DNA of 45,075 bases from Vulcanimicrobiota bacterium (GTDB lineage Bacteria > Vulcanimicrobiota > Vulcanimicrobiia > Vulcanimicrobiales > Vulcanimicrobiaceae), in the NCBI GenBank assembly GCA_027364935.1, contig DAHXOK010000006.1, positions 10,448 to 55,522 of the forward strand, read 5' to 3'. Each line of letters starts with the position of its first letter. The first letter of the stretch is position 1. The position numbers were made by a program, and so were the translations under genes. This document shows positions 15,215 to 23,218 of this stretch, one piece after another. The notes beneath the pieces were generated by a model that saw only the letters and a program-made list of their open reading frames with translations, had not been told where the DNA came from and made no database searches.

Positions 15215-17825
15215 CGGTCAGCGCTTTCACGTCGTACCAATTGGGACCGGTTTTGAGCGTCGTCTCGAGGGGAACGCTCAACGCCATCGCGCCCTCCATG
15301 AGGCCTCGCACGAGATGCGCCGCCTCGTGCAGATGCGCTTCTCGCACTTCAAAGATGAGCTCGTCGTGTATTTGCAAGAGCATCGTCGCATCCAGTCCCG
15401 CCTCGTGCAGTCCGCGCTCGACCCGCACCATTGCGAGCTTCATGAGGTCGGCCGCACTCCCTTGTAACGGCGCGTTCGTCGCCTCTCGTTCCGCAGCGCT
15501 GCGAATCGCGAAATTCGACGAAGCGAGCGCCGGCATGTACCGCCGGCGGCCCAGGATCGTGCTCACGTAGCCGTCGCGGCGCCCTTGCGCGAGGCTCTTC
15601 TCGATGAACTCCCGCACCGACGGGAAGCGCGCAAAGTATGCGGCCGTGATCTCCTTGGCTTGCGCGCGCGAAATTTCGAGGCGCTGCGCAAGACCGAACT
15701 CGGACATACCGTAGAGCAGACCGAAATTGACGCTCTTCGCCATGCGTCGCTGATTCGGATCGACGTGCTCGTCCTCGGGTATCGTAAAGAGACGGCGGGC
15801 GGTGAAGTCGTGGATGTCCTGCCCTTGCTCGAAGGCGCGGCGCATCGCTTCGTCGCCGGAGAGATGGGCCATCAATCGCAGCTCGACCTGGCTGTAATCC
15901 GCTGCGAGCAGCACGTAGCCGCCGGCCTTCGCCACGAAGGCGCGGCGAATGCGCCGCCCAAGCTCGCCGCGGACGGGAACGTTCTGGAGATTCGGGTTCG
16001 TGGACGACAGACGACCGGTCGCCGTCGCGGTTTGATTGAAGACCGTGTGCAGCCGCCCGTCGCGGGGATCGATCAGCTGCGGGATGACGCCGACGTACGT
16101 ATTCTTGAGCTTCGTCATCTCGCGCCAGTCGAGCACGAGCGCGCAGATAGGGTAATCGCGAGCCAGGCCGAGCAGCACGTCGACGCCCGTCGCCCATCCC
16201 GTCTTCGTCTTTTTGGCGCCGGGTATCTGCAGTTTTCCGAACAGGATCGCGCCGAGCTGCTGCGGCGATCCGATGTTGAACGTTTCGCCGGCGAAATCGT
16301 AGATACGCCGTTGCAGCTGCTCGACCGCGCGGTCGATCTCCGCGCCGATGCGATGCAGTTCGCTCGGTTCGACGGCGACGCCCGCGCGCTCCATGCCGGC
16401 GAGGATTGGGGCGAGCGGCACCTCGACCTCGTCGTAGAGACGAAGCTGGTCGCGCTGCGCGAGCGCGTCGCGAATAGGATCGACGAGCCGCAGCGTCGCA
16501 TCGGCACGAGCCGCGGCGTTCGTGGCGACGCCCGCTACGAGTATCTCTGCGACCGCATCGTCGACGGCGGAGAACGCGCGCCCCGGGTTGAGCACGTGCG
16601 CGCCGAGCATCGTGTCGTCGTCGAACTGCAGCTGGATCCCGTGCGCGTGCAACGCGTGGGTCGCGCGCTTTGCGTCGTGAACGGCGCGCCGTCCGGCTCC
16701 GGAGAGCAACGCTGCAAAGGCGGCGCGCACGGGCACGTGCGCGAGCGCGTCGATCGCGAACGCGACGCCCTCCCCCGCTCGTACGCTCGCGCCGATCGCG
16801 CCTTCGTGAAACGCGACGGCGACGAGCGGCGCGCCGGCCATACCCTCGAGCTCTTTGGCAAGGCGCGCGAACTCCGGCGGATCCACCGAGGCGACGTAGT
16901 CGCGGTACGAGCCGATGAGCTGCTCGGCTCCGGGCGCGAGCGGCAGATCCTCCGGAGGCTTCATGCGCGCGAGAAGCGTCTTGAATTCGAGCTCCGCGAA
17001 GAGCGGATAGAGTCTCGCATCCGTAGGTTTCTCGTAGCGGCTGCGCGACCAATCGAGCCCGATCGGCAGCCCGCGGTCGGCGAGGGAGACGTCGCGGCAG
17101 AGCTGCGCTTGCTTTGCGTACTCCTCGACCAGACGCTGGAGCTTGGGAGATCCGGCGAGCGATGGATTCGCAACGAGCGCGTCGAGCGATCCTGCGGACT
17201 GCAGCAGCTTCGAGGCGGTCTTCTCGCCGACGCCGGGGATGCCGGGAAGGTTGTCCGAGGGATCGCCCTTGAGCCCGCGGTAATCCGGCAGCTGCGCCGG
17301 AGCGAGACCGAAGCGCTCGCGCACCGCTGCGACGTCGTAACGCGCGAGATCGGTGATGCCGCGCCGCGTTGCGAGAACGGTCGTCTTGTCGTCGACGACC
17401 TGCAGCAGGTCCAAGTCGCCCGTGAGGATCAGGCTACGCGCACCGTGCGCCTCCGACTGGGCGGCGAGGGTTGCGATGACGTCGTCGGCTTCCTGCCCTT
17501 CGATTTCGGCGATGGGAATGCCGTACGCGTCGAGTACGCGCCGCACGAGCGCAAACTGTCCGCGCAGATCCTCGGGCATGGCTTGACGCTGCGCTTTGTA
17601 GTCGGCATAGAGCGCCACGCGATGCGCGGGCATGCCTTTGTCGAACGCCGCGACGACGTGCGTCGGCTTCTCTTCGGCGACGACTTTGTTCAACATCATC
17701 GTGAAGCCGTAGACGGCGTTGATCGGCATGCCTTTGACGGTCGAGAGCGGCGGAAGCGCGAAGAACGCCCGATACACCAAACCGTAGGTGTCGATCAGCA
17801 TCACCGTGTCGCATTCGTGTTCCAT
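15207..17825 (-). CDS. polA: DNA polymerase I
   Basis: Repair and Okazaki-fragment-processing polymerase of 872 residues. The N-terminal 5'-3' exonuclease (about 1-290) includes GVGEKTASKLL. The middle 3'-5' exonuclease-like domain (about 305-480) lacks the DxE metal-binding motif, so proofreading is probably absent, as in Bacillus and Thermus enzymes. The polymerase domain carries motif A DYSQVELRL from 643, motif B RRMAKSVNFGLLYG at 693-706 and motif C HDE at 820-822. ATG 17825 has GGCGGA 4 nt upstream; an internal ATG at residue 9 is possible. It lies 11 bp after the secreted macroglobulin-like gene. Confidence 0.97.
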   Translation of the reverse strand: MEHECDTVMLIDTYGLVYRAFFALPPLSTVKGMPINAVYGFTMMLNKVVAEEKPTHVVAAFDKGMPAHRVALYADYKAQRQAMPEDLRGQFALVRRVLDAYGIPIAEIEGQEADDVIATLAAQSEAHGARSLILTGDLDLLQVVDDKTTVLATRRGITDLARYDVAAVRERFGLAPAQLPDYRGLKGDPSDNLPGIPGVGEKTASKLLQSAGSLDALVANPSLAGSPKLQRLVEEYAKQAQLCRDVSLADRGLPIGLDWSRSRYEKPTDARLYPLFAELEFKTLLARMKPPEDLPLAPGAEQLIGSYRDYVASVDPPEFARLAKELEGMAGAPLVAVAFHEGAIGASVRAGEGVAFAIDALAHVPVRAAFAALLSGAGRRAVHDAKRATHALHAHGIQLQFDDDTMLGAHVLNPGRAFSAVDDAVAEILVAGVATNAAARADATLRLVDPIRDALAQRDQLRLYDEVEVPLAPILAGMERAGVAVEPSELHRIGAEIDRAVEQLQRRIYDFAGETFNIGSPQQLGAILFGKLQIPGAKKTKTGWATGVDVLLGLARDYPICALVLDWREMTKLKNTYVGVIPQLIDPRDGRLHTVFNQTATATGRLSSTNPNLQNVPVRGELGRRIRRAFVAKAGGYVLLAADYSQVELRLMAHLSGDEAMRRAFEQGQDIHDFTARRLFTIPEDEHVDPNQRRMAKSVNFGLLYGMSEFGLAQRLEISRAQAKEITAAYFARFPSVREFIEKSLAQGRRDGYVSTILGRRRYMPALASSNFAIRSAAEREATNAPLQGSAADLMKLAMVRVERGLHEAGLDATMLLQIHDELIFEVREAHLHEAAHLVRGLMEGAMALSVPLETTLKTGPNWYDVKALTGV

Positions 17826-17836
17826 GCGGTCCGCCG

Positions 17837-20188
17837 TTAGCGGATGTCGATCGTCGACGACGCCGCGATAACGCGCCCGTCGTCGGTGATGGCGAGAACG
17901 GAGATCGGGTAGCGCCCCCGCGCCGACGGGAGCTGCACGTGGGTGGGAGCTCCGTCACTGCGTTCGACGCTCCACGAGACCGGTCGCGTGTCTGCTTGCG
18001 CGAGCATCAAATCGGGCGGAGGTTCGGTATGGCGCACGAACTCCAGCACGAGCGGATGCGCCCCGGTGGAATCGACCCACGGATGCCACGTCGTGCTCTG
18101 CGGGGCACTCGTCTGCGTCGTGCTCACGTCAAAAGCGAGCGCGTCCGGCACAGAAGTGAAGAGCGCGCTTCCGCTGGGATCGCCGCTGCTCACGCGAACC
18201 ACAATGGTTCCGGCGATCGCGCTCACGCCGCGCAACGAGACGGCGACGTCCGAGCCGGGCTGCGGCGGTGGATCGATGCTCAGCGTGGCGGTGTCCGCTC
18301 TGCCTTGGCCGTCGACGTCGAGCGACGCGGTGCTCGACTCGATTGCGCCGTCGCGAACGAACGACGCTGAGACGTGCAGTGCGCCGGCTGCATCGGTCGC
18401 GCGCAGCACCGCCGACGCGCGTCCGTCTCGGACGTGCGCGACGACGGCTTGCACGCCGAAGGCCCCGTCCAGCGAGAACAGGGCATCGCCTTGAACACCC
18501 GGTGCGACGGCTTCGACGCGGACCGCATCGCCGGGCGCGTAGCGGTCGCGGTCGAGCGTGAGTACGACGTCGGCGCTGTCGCCCTGCGCCGTTGCGAGCG
18601 ATGCCTGAGCGTCGACTTCCACCTGCGTCGCGTCTTGCGCCTGCAGGCCGTCGCGATCGAGCGTCGCCATGACGAGGTTCGTGCCGAGATATGCCGACGT
18701 GAATGCGCCGCGCGCGCGCCCCGCGGCATCGAGCGTCAGCGTCTGCTGCTGCACCGATCCGCCGTGGGCCAGCGTCACCACGACCTGTCCTCCACCGGCG
18801 GGCCTGCCGCTGCGAACGTTCGTCGCGTACACGTCAAAACCAATCGGCGTGCCGAGCGTTTCTTGGTCGCGATCGAGTTGGAGACGCAAAGCGACCGGCG
18901 CGGTCGCCACGATGATGCGCGTATCGGCCGTCGCGCCTCCCGATTCGACGCGCACGCCGTAGGTCGACCCGAGGCCGTCCGTCGGACGGGCAATCCGAAT
19001 CTCGGCGCGACCGGCGCCATCGGTCGTGATGCGCTCGTCGAGCCACGCCGTCGTTCCCCACGGCGTCGAGCGCGGAGAATAGTCGACGTAAACGTGTGGC
19101 GAGCGAATGACCGTGACGTGGATGGGAGTGTCGGGTCGCGACGAGCGAATGACGACCGGAACGTCTGTAGACGGGCTGCACTCGTCGCCGCACGCCGAAG
19201 CGACGTCGAGAACGAGATCGCCCGCATCGGCATCGACGTGCACGCTCGCACCACCGACTCCGCCCGCCGTTTGAGCGAGAATCGCATCGTCGCCGGCCGC
19301 GGCGTTCGCCGGCACGGGAAGATCGGCCGTAAACGCACCGGACCGATCGACCGCCGCTCGCTGCTCCGCGAGCAGCCTCGCACCGTCGCGCAGTGAAATC
19401 GTCACGTCTCCGCTCGCCGGGATCAAGACGTTGCCGCGCCGTACGCGCGCGAATCCCACCACGCGCACCGTGCCGCCGGCGTGGACGACCGCCGATGCGG
19501 TACGCACGCCGACGACCGTCGAAGGAAGCGGCGCCTGCGGCAAGAGGCTCAGAAATGCGAAGCTCGCACCCCACTGCGCCAGCGCGAAGATCGGACGATC
19601 GGGCGAAAGCCAAGAGATGGCGCCCTCGCGGTCCGTGTATCGCGTGACGAAGCGGTCGCCGACGAGGAGCTGCACGCGCATTCTCGCGATCGCCTCTCCG
19701 GACCCGAGATCGGTTCCGTACAGAAAGAGCTGCTCGGGCGTCTGTTTGGCGATCAAGCCGATGCGCGAGCGATTGATCCACACTTGTTCGCCGACCGCAC
19801 CGCGCCGCGCTTCGATAATGAAGAAACCTTCGCGCGTACCGAGCGGAACGTCGACCGCATTGGGCTGAAACTGATATCCTCCGGGCGGCGTAAACCGAAA
19901 GCGTATCAGCGGACGCAGCCGCCGCGTATCGATTGCGCGTGGGCGCGCGTTCGATCCGGCCGTAAGCACGTCCGCCGGATCGACGCGATACACGGAGAAG
20001 TCTACGGGTGCGCTCGAATACGTATCGAGGCGCACGGTCGTCGCTTTCCACGGGACGTTTGAGTCCGCGGCGAATAGGGCAAAATACGCATCGAGCTTAT
20101 GCAGATCGACGATGGGCCTGGCGGCGGAAGCGGGAGCGACGAAGAGCGACGCAAGCAGCACCGCGGCAAGGGTTCGAGCGGCAGACAT
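17837..20188 (-). CDS. Large secreted macroglobulin-like (MG/Ig-fold) protein, no thioester
   Basis: From ATG 20188 a signal peptide (ending FVAPASA, about residue 22) leads into 760 residues of beta-rich repeats. Several stretches match the MG-domain pattern of bacterial alpha-2-macroglobulins: VVHAGGTVRVVGFARVRRG, DRDQETLGTPIGFDVYATN and TLDRDRYAPGDAVRVEA, each followed by a GxxxxAxFTS-type strand. No CxEQ thioester motif or bait region is recognisable, and the length is half that of full bacterial A2Ms. The protein may be a truncated relative, an adhesin-like scaffold or a new MG-only family. It is not cytoplasmic, so its place upstream of polA is probably positional only. Family assignment is tentative. 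Confidence 0.6.
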   Translation of the reverse strand: MSAARTLAAVLLASLFVAPASAARPIVDLHKLDAYFALFAADSNVPWKATTVRLDTYSSAPVDFSVYRVDPADVLTAGSNARPRAIDTRRLRPLIRFRFTPPGGYQFQPNAVDVPLGTREGFFIIEARRGAVGEQVWINRSRIGLIAKQTPEQLFLYGTDLGSGEAIARMRVQLLVGDRFVTRYTDREGAISWLSPDRPIFALAQWGASFAFLSLLPQAPLPSTVVGVRTASAVVHAGGTVRVVGFARVRRGNVLIPASGDVTISLRDGARLLAEQRAAVDRSGAFTADLPVPANAAAGDDAILAQTAGGVGGASVHVDADAGDLVLDVASACGDECSPSTDVPVVIRSSRPDTPIHVTVIRSPHVYVDYSPRSTPWGTTAWLDERITTDGAGRAEIRIARPTDGLGSTYGVRVESGGATADTRIIVATAPVALRLQLDRDQETLGTPIGFDVYATNVRSGRPAGGGQVVVTLAHGGSVQQQTLTLDAAGRARGAFTSAYLGTNLVMATLDRDGLQAQDATQVEVDAQASLATAQGDSADVVLTLDRDRYAPGDAVRVEAVAPGVQGDALFSLDGAFGVQAVVAHVRDGRASAVLRATDAAGALHVSASFVRDGAIESSTASLDVDGQGRADTATLSIDPPPQPGSDVAVSLRGVSAIAGTIVVRVSSGDPSGSALFTSVPDALAFDVSTTQTSAPQSTTWHPWVDSTGAHPLVLEFVRHTEPPPDLMLAQADTRPVSWSVERSDGAPTHVQLPSARGRYPISVLAITDDGRVIAASSTIDIR

Positions 20189-20210
20189 CAATGGTTCGCC
20201 CTTCGACGGC

Positions 20211-20226
20211 GGCCCGATTACGGGCC
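20211..20226. repeat. Perfect inverted repeat in a divergent promoter region
   Basis: GGCCCG and CGGGCC flank the 4-nt centre ATTA. It lies between the divergent starts at 20188 (minus) and 20270 (plus), so an operator or leader hairpin is possible. No known regulator motif is matched. Confidence 0.3.
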
Positions 20227-20269
20227 TGCGGGGCAGGGCCGCGAGGCGGCTGCGCGTAACGTTCGCCCG

Positions 20270-20434
20270 GTGGACGAACACGGTGCCGAAGGTTCAACGT
20301 CGACGCGCTGCCGCTTTTGCGGCTGCGACGACGGCGACCAGTTCGCCAAAGAGATGCGCGAGAAAGCGCACATCCAAGTCGTCGTTGCGTGCGGATCCTG
20401 CGGACACGCTTTCACGACTCTTTCGCGCAATTAA
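20270..20434 (+). CDS. Small zinc-ribbon protein (54 aa)
   Basis: From GTG 20270 the frame encodes 54 residues with two Cys pairs, CRFCGC near the start and CGSC near the end, separated by a charged helix (KEMREKAH) and a VVVACGSCGHAF strand. This is the layout of a single zinc ribbon. No family is recognised; it could bind nucleic acid or a protein partner. There is no convincing ribosome-binding site. The frame is open further upstream, but that part overlaps the divergent gene start and has atypical composition. Its 3' end overlaps the next gene if that begins at 20385. Confidence 0.5.
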   Translation: MDEHGAEGSTSTRCRFCGCDDGDQFAKEMREKAHIQVVVACGSCGHAFTTLSRN

Positions 20435-20942
20435 GATACCGCTTTTGGTGCTGCTCGGTGCGGCGCCGCTTCTGGCCGCTACGAATCCCAGCGCGCACCA
20501 CACGCCGGCTCCGCGTCCGTCCGCGCACGCTCCCGCTCCGCGTATCCCGATAATACACGAGCCGCTCGTTCGGCTTCATACGGAGTTCGTCGTCGAGGTC
20601 AACCGCAGGGGACAAGTCGTACGCGTGAAGAGCGCCCGGGGATGTCCAAACCCGACGTTCAACGCGCAGACGTACGGGAACGTCCTGCAAATTTGGATCC
20701 GCCACCCAAATGGGACGGCCGATGTCGGCCTCTATCGCGTATCGTATGATTACGACCCGCGCGCCCGCAGCGTGACTCGCCGCATCGCGCTGATTCGCCG
20801 CGGCGGCAACTGGGCAAACGCGCAGGGCGCGGCCAACGAGATGCTCGATACGGCTCGCCGCGAAGCCGAGTCCGCGTCGGGGAGAAACCTCCCGCCACTG
20901 CAGAACATCATCGGCAGCACGCCGACGCCCCACCCCCACTAA
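20385..20942 (+). CDS. Hypothetical secreted protein
   Basis: The reading frame is open much further upstream, but coding-like sequence begins with a signal peptide (RLFRAIKIPLLVLLGAAPLLAA) just after the zinc-ribbon gene. TTG 20385 gives 185 residues with a basic N-region and is my best start; other rare starts nearer 20430 are possible. After a Pro/His-rich linker the mature part has beta strands (EFVVEVNRRGQVVRV, LYRVSYDYDPRARSVTRRIALI) and an Ala/Glu-rich helix near the C-terminus. No family is recognised. It is followed 7 bp later by the fumarylacetoacetase-like gene and belongs to the same transcription unit. Confidence 0.55.
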   Translation: MRADPADTLSRLFRAIKIPLLVLLGAAPLLAATNPSAHHTPAPRPSAHAPAPRIPIIHEPLVRLHTEFVVEVNRRGQVVRVKSARGCPNPTFNAQTYGNVLQIWIRHPNGTADVGLYRVSYDYDPRARSVTRRIALIRRGGNWANAQGAANEMLDTARREAESASGRNLPPLQNIIGSTPTPHPH

Positions 20943-20949
20943 CGCAGCG

Positions 20950-21795
20950 TTGCGCTACGTAAGCTTCTTTTCACCCGACGCCGGCGTGCGACCGGGAGTA
21001 CTCGAAGGCGACCGCATTCGGACGATTGCGTGCGCGACGATGCGCGAGTTCATCGCGCTCCCTCCCGCGCAGCGCCCGGGACGCGTGACGGACGAGTACG
21101 TCGCGCTCGCACGGGTGCGTCTCGACGCGCCGGTGAGACCCGCTCGCAACGTCTTCTGCGTCGGCCGCAACTACCTCGAGCATATCAAGGAAGGAGCGCT
21201 CGTCTTCGGCCGCGAGACGAAGCTGCCCGAGCGTCCGACGTTCTTCACGAAGGCCCCGACGGCGATCGCCGCCCCGGATACGACGCTGCGCTTTGAGGCG
21301 GCGATCTCAAACGAGTACGATTACGAAGCCGAGCTGGCCGTGGTGGTCGGAGCGCGCTGTAAAGACGTGGCGGAGACGGCGTGGCGCGACGTCGTCTTCG
21401 GATACACGTGTCTCAACGACGTCACCGCGCGCGATCTCCAGCGCGAGCACGGGCAATGGTTCAAAGGTAAGAGCCTCGACGACGCGTGTCCGCTGGGTCC
21501 CTGGATCGTCCCCTCCGGCGAGGTCGCGGATCCCCAGCGACTGGAAATCGCGTTCAGGCGCAACGGCATCGAGAAGCAACGCAGCACTACGGCACGCATG
21601 ATCTTCCCGATCGCGCGCCTGATCGCCGAGTTGAGCCGTGGGATGACGCTCGAACCCGGCGACGTGATCGCGACGGGAACGCCGGAGGGCGTCGGCTTTG
21701 CGCGGCAACCGCCGGAGTTTTTGCAAGACGGTGACGAGATGACGGTCGAGATCGAAGGAATCGGCAGCCTGCGCAACCATATTCACATCTCATGA
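20950..21795 (+). CDS. Fumarylacetoacetate hydrolase (FAH) family enzyme
   Basis: Cytoplasmic metal-dependent hydrolase or decarboxylase acting on beta-diketo or oxo acids; members include acylpyruvases, oxaloacetate decarboxylases and 2-hydroxyhepta-2,4-diene-1,7-dioate isomerases. The 281-residue product has CVGRNYLEH near 73, the metal-binding YEAELAVVVG, NDVTARDLQ, GKSLDDACPLGPWIV and TGTPEGVG. Together these define the FAH C-terminal domain; the N-terminal 60 residues match the short extension of the YcgM-type group. Substrate cannot be told from sequence. Start: TTG 20950. It overlaps pntAA by ATGA, an unusual partner for a transhydrogenase. Confidence 0.92.
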   Translation: MRYVSFFSPDAGVRPGVLEGDRIRTIACATMREFIALPPAQRPGRVTDEYVALARVRLDAPVRPARNVFCVGRNYLEHIKEGALVFGRETKLPERPTFFTKAPTAIAAPDTTLRFEAAISNEYDYEAELAVVVGARCKDVAETAWRDVVFGYTCLNDVTARDLQREHGQWFKGKSLDDACPLGPWIVPSGEVADPQRLEIAFRRNGIEKQRSTTARMIFPIARLIAELSRGMTLEPGDVIATGTPEGVGFARQPPEFLQDGDEMTVEIEGIGSLRNHIHIS

Positions 21796-22904
21796 TCGTC
21801 GCAGTTCCACGCGAAGCTGCTTCTCAGGAGCGGCGGGTAGCGCTCGTGCCGGAGAGCGTCGCTCGCTTCGTCAAGCTCGGGGCCACGGTGCACGTCCAAA
21901 AGGATGCCGGAACGCGCGCGGCATTCCCGGACGAACTCTACGAAAGAGCCGGAGCGACAATCGTCGGTGACGCAACGACGCTGGCGCGCGATGCCGATCT
22001 TCTCGCGTGCGTCTCTCGCCCGAGCGAGGAACTGCTCGCGCTGCTGCGCAAGGGCACGACGATCGTCGGCTTCTTCAACCCGCTCGGCGATCCGGCGTAC
22101 CTGCAGCAGCTCGCAGGGCGCGGCTTGACGGCTCTCGCCGTCGAGTCGATACCGCGCATCACGCGCGCTCAGCCGATGGACGCGCTCTCTTCGCAGAGCA
22201 ACATCGCGGGGTACAAGGCCGTCTTGTTGGCAGCCGTCGCGCTACCGCGTTTCTTTCCGATGCTCACCACGGCCGCGGGCACGATCCCGCCCGCAAAGGT
22301 CTTCGTCATCGGCGCCGGCGTCGCCGGGCTACAGGCCATTGCAACGGCGCGGCGCCTCGGCGCCGTCGTCAGCGGGTACGACGCGCGCGCCGTCGTGAAA
22401 GAGCAAGTGCAGTCGCTCGGCGCGACGTTCGTCGAGTTCGACGTCGGCAATGCCGAGGGCACCGGAGGCTACGCGCGCGAGCTGACGGCCGAGCAGCTCG
22501 AGCAGCAGCAACGCGCGATGGCACAGACAATCGCAAAGAACGACGTCGTCATCACTACCGCAGCCGTTCCCGGCCGGCCGGCGCCGCTCATCGTCACCGA
22601 GCCGGCGGTCGCCGCAATGCAGCCCGGATCCGTCATCGTCGACCTCGCGGCCGAAACGGGAGGCAACTGCGCGCTCACCAAGCGCGACGAAACGATCGTA
22701 ACCCAGAACGGCGTCACCATCGTCGGCACGACGAACCTGGCCTCGACGATGCCGTACGACGCGAGTCGATTGTATTCGCGCAACCTCTTCGCGTTGCTTT
22801 CGCCGTTCGTGAAGGACGGTACGCTCGCGCTCGATCCAAACGACGACGTGATCAAAGGCGCGTGCGTCGTGCGCGATGGCGCGGTTGTGCGGAGCTCAGC
22901 ATGA
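21792..22904 (+). CDS. pntAA: NAD(P) transhydrogenase subunit alpha part 1 (PntAA, domain I)
   Basis: Soluble NAD(H)-binding subunit of the proton-translocating transhydrogenase, which uses the proton-motive force to drive NADH + NADP+ to NAD+ + NADPH. The 370 residues begin with the AlaDH/PNT N-terminal motif (PREAASQERRVALVPESV), followed by ITRAQPMDALSSQSNIAGYKAV and the Rossmann motif GAGVAGLQAIATARRLGA with the acidic residue of SGYDAR. The gene is split from the membrane part, the three-subunit form seen in Rhodospirillum and other lineages. ATGA overlaps on both sides indicate tight translational coupling. Confidence 0.95.
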   Translation: MIVAVPREAASQERRVALVPESVARFVKLGATVHVQKDAGTRAAFPDELYERAGATIVGDATTLARDADLLACVSRPSEELLALLRKGTTIVGFFNPLGDPAYLQQLAGRGLTALAVESIPRITRAQPMDALSSQSNIAGYKAVLLAAVALPRFFPMLTTAAGTIPPAKVFVIGAGVAGLQAIATARRLGAVVSGYDARAVVKEQVQSLGATFVEFDVGNAEGTGGYARELTAEQLEQQQRAMAQTIAKNDVVITTAAVPGRPAPLIVTEPAVAAMQPGSVIVDLAAETGGNCALTKRDETIVTQNGVTIVGTTNLASTMPYDASRLYSRNLFALLSPFVKDGTLALDPNDDVIKGACVVRDGAVVRSSA

Positions 22905-23218
22905 CGGACGTTTCGCACCTGCTCCAGCTCGTGACGGTGCTCGTTCTCGCGGTCTTCGTCGGCTTCGAGGTCATCTCGAAGGTGCCGACGACGCTGCACA
23001 CGCCGCTGATGTCTGCGACGAATGCCATCCACGGCATCGTGCTCGTCGGCGCGATCGTCGTCGTGGCGGCCCTCTTCGGCGCTCCGGTGCACGGTGCGTG
23101 GCTGACGACGATCGCGATCGCAGCCGTAACCCTCGGCGCCATCAACGTCTTCGGCGGCTTCGCCGTCACGGAGCGCATGCTGCAGATGTTCCGTCGCAAA
23201 GAGGGCCCCCGGAAATGA
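22901..23218 (+). CDS. pntAB: NAD(P) transhydrogenase subunit alpha part 2 (PntAB)
   Basis: Membrane subunit contributing the first part of the proton channel (domain II). The 105 residues contain three hydrophobic helices and the conserved GFEVISKVPTTLHTPLMSATNAIHG motif (split across about 21-45), followed by FGGFAVTERMLQMF at the C-terminus. It starts at ATG 22901, overlapping the pntAA stop by 4 nt, and its own stop overlaps the pntB start by 4 nt. Short, but fully typical of the family. Confidence 0.95.
   Translation: MTDVSHLLQLVTVLVLAVFVGFEVISKVPTTLHTPLMSATNAIHGIVLVGAIVVVAALFGAPVHGAWLTTIAIAAVTLGAINVFGGFAVTERMLQMFRRKEGPRK

Noticed and set aside
15585-17840. 751-codon plus-strand frame opposite polA
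   Set aside because: Composition (Arg, Glu, Asp, Val-rich, no motifs) is that of a GC-rich antisense shadow; polA on the minus strand has all catalytic motifs.
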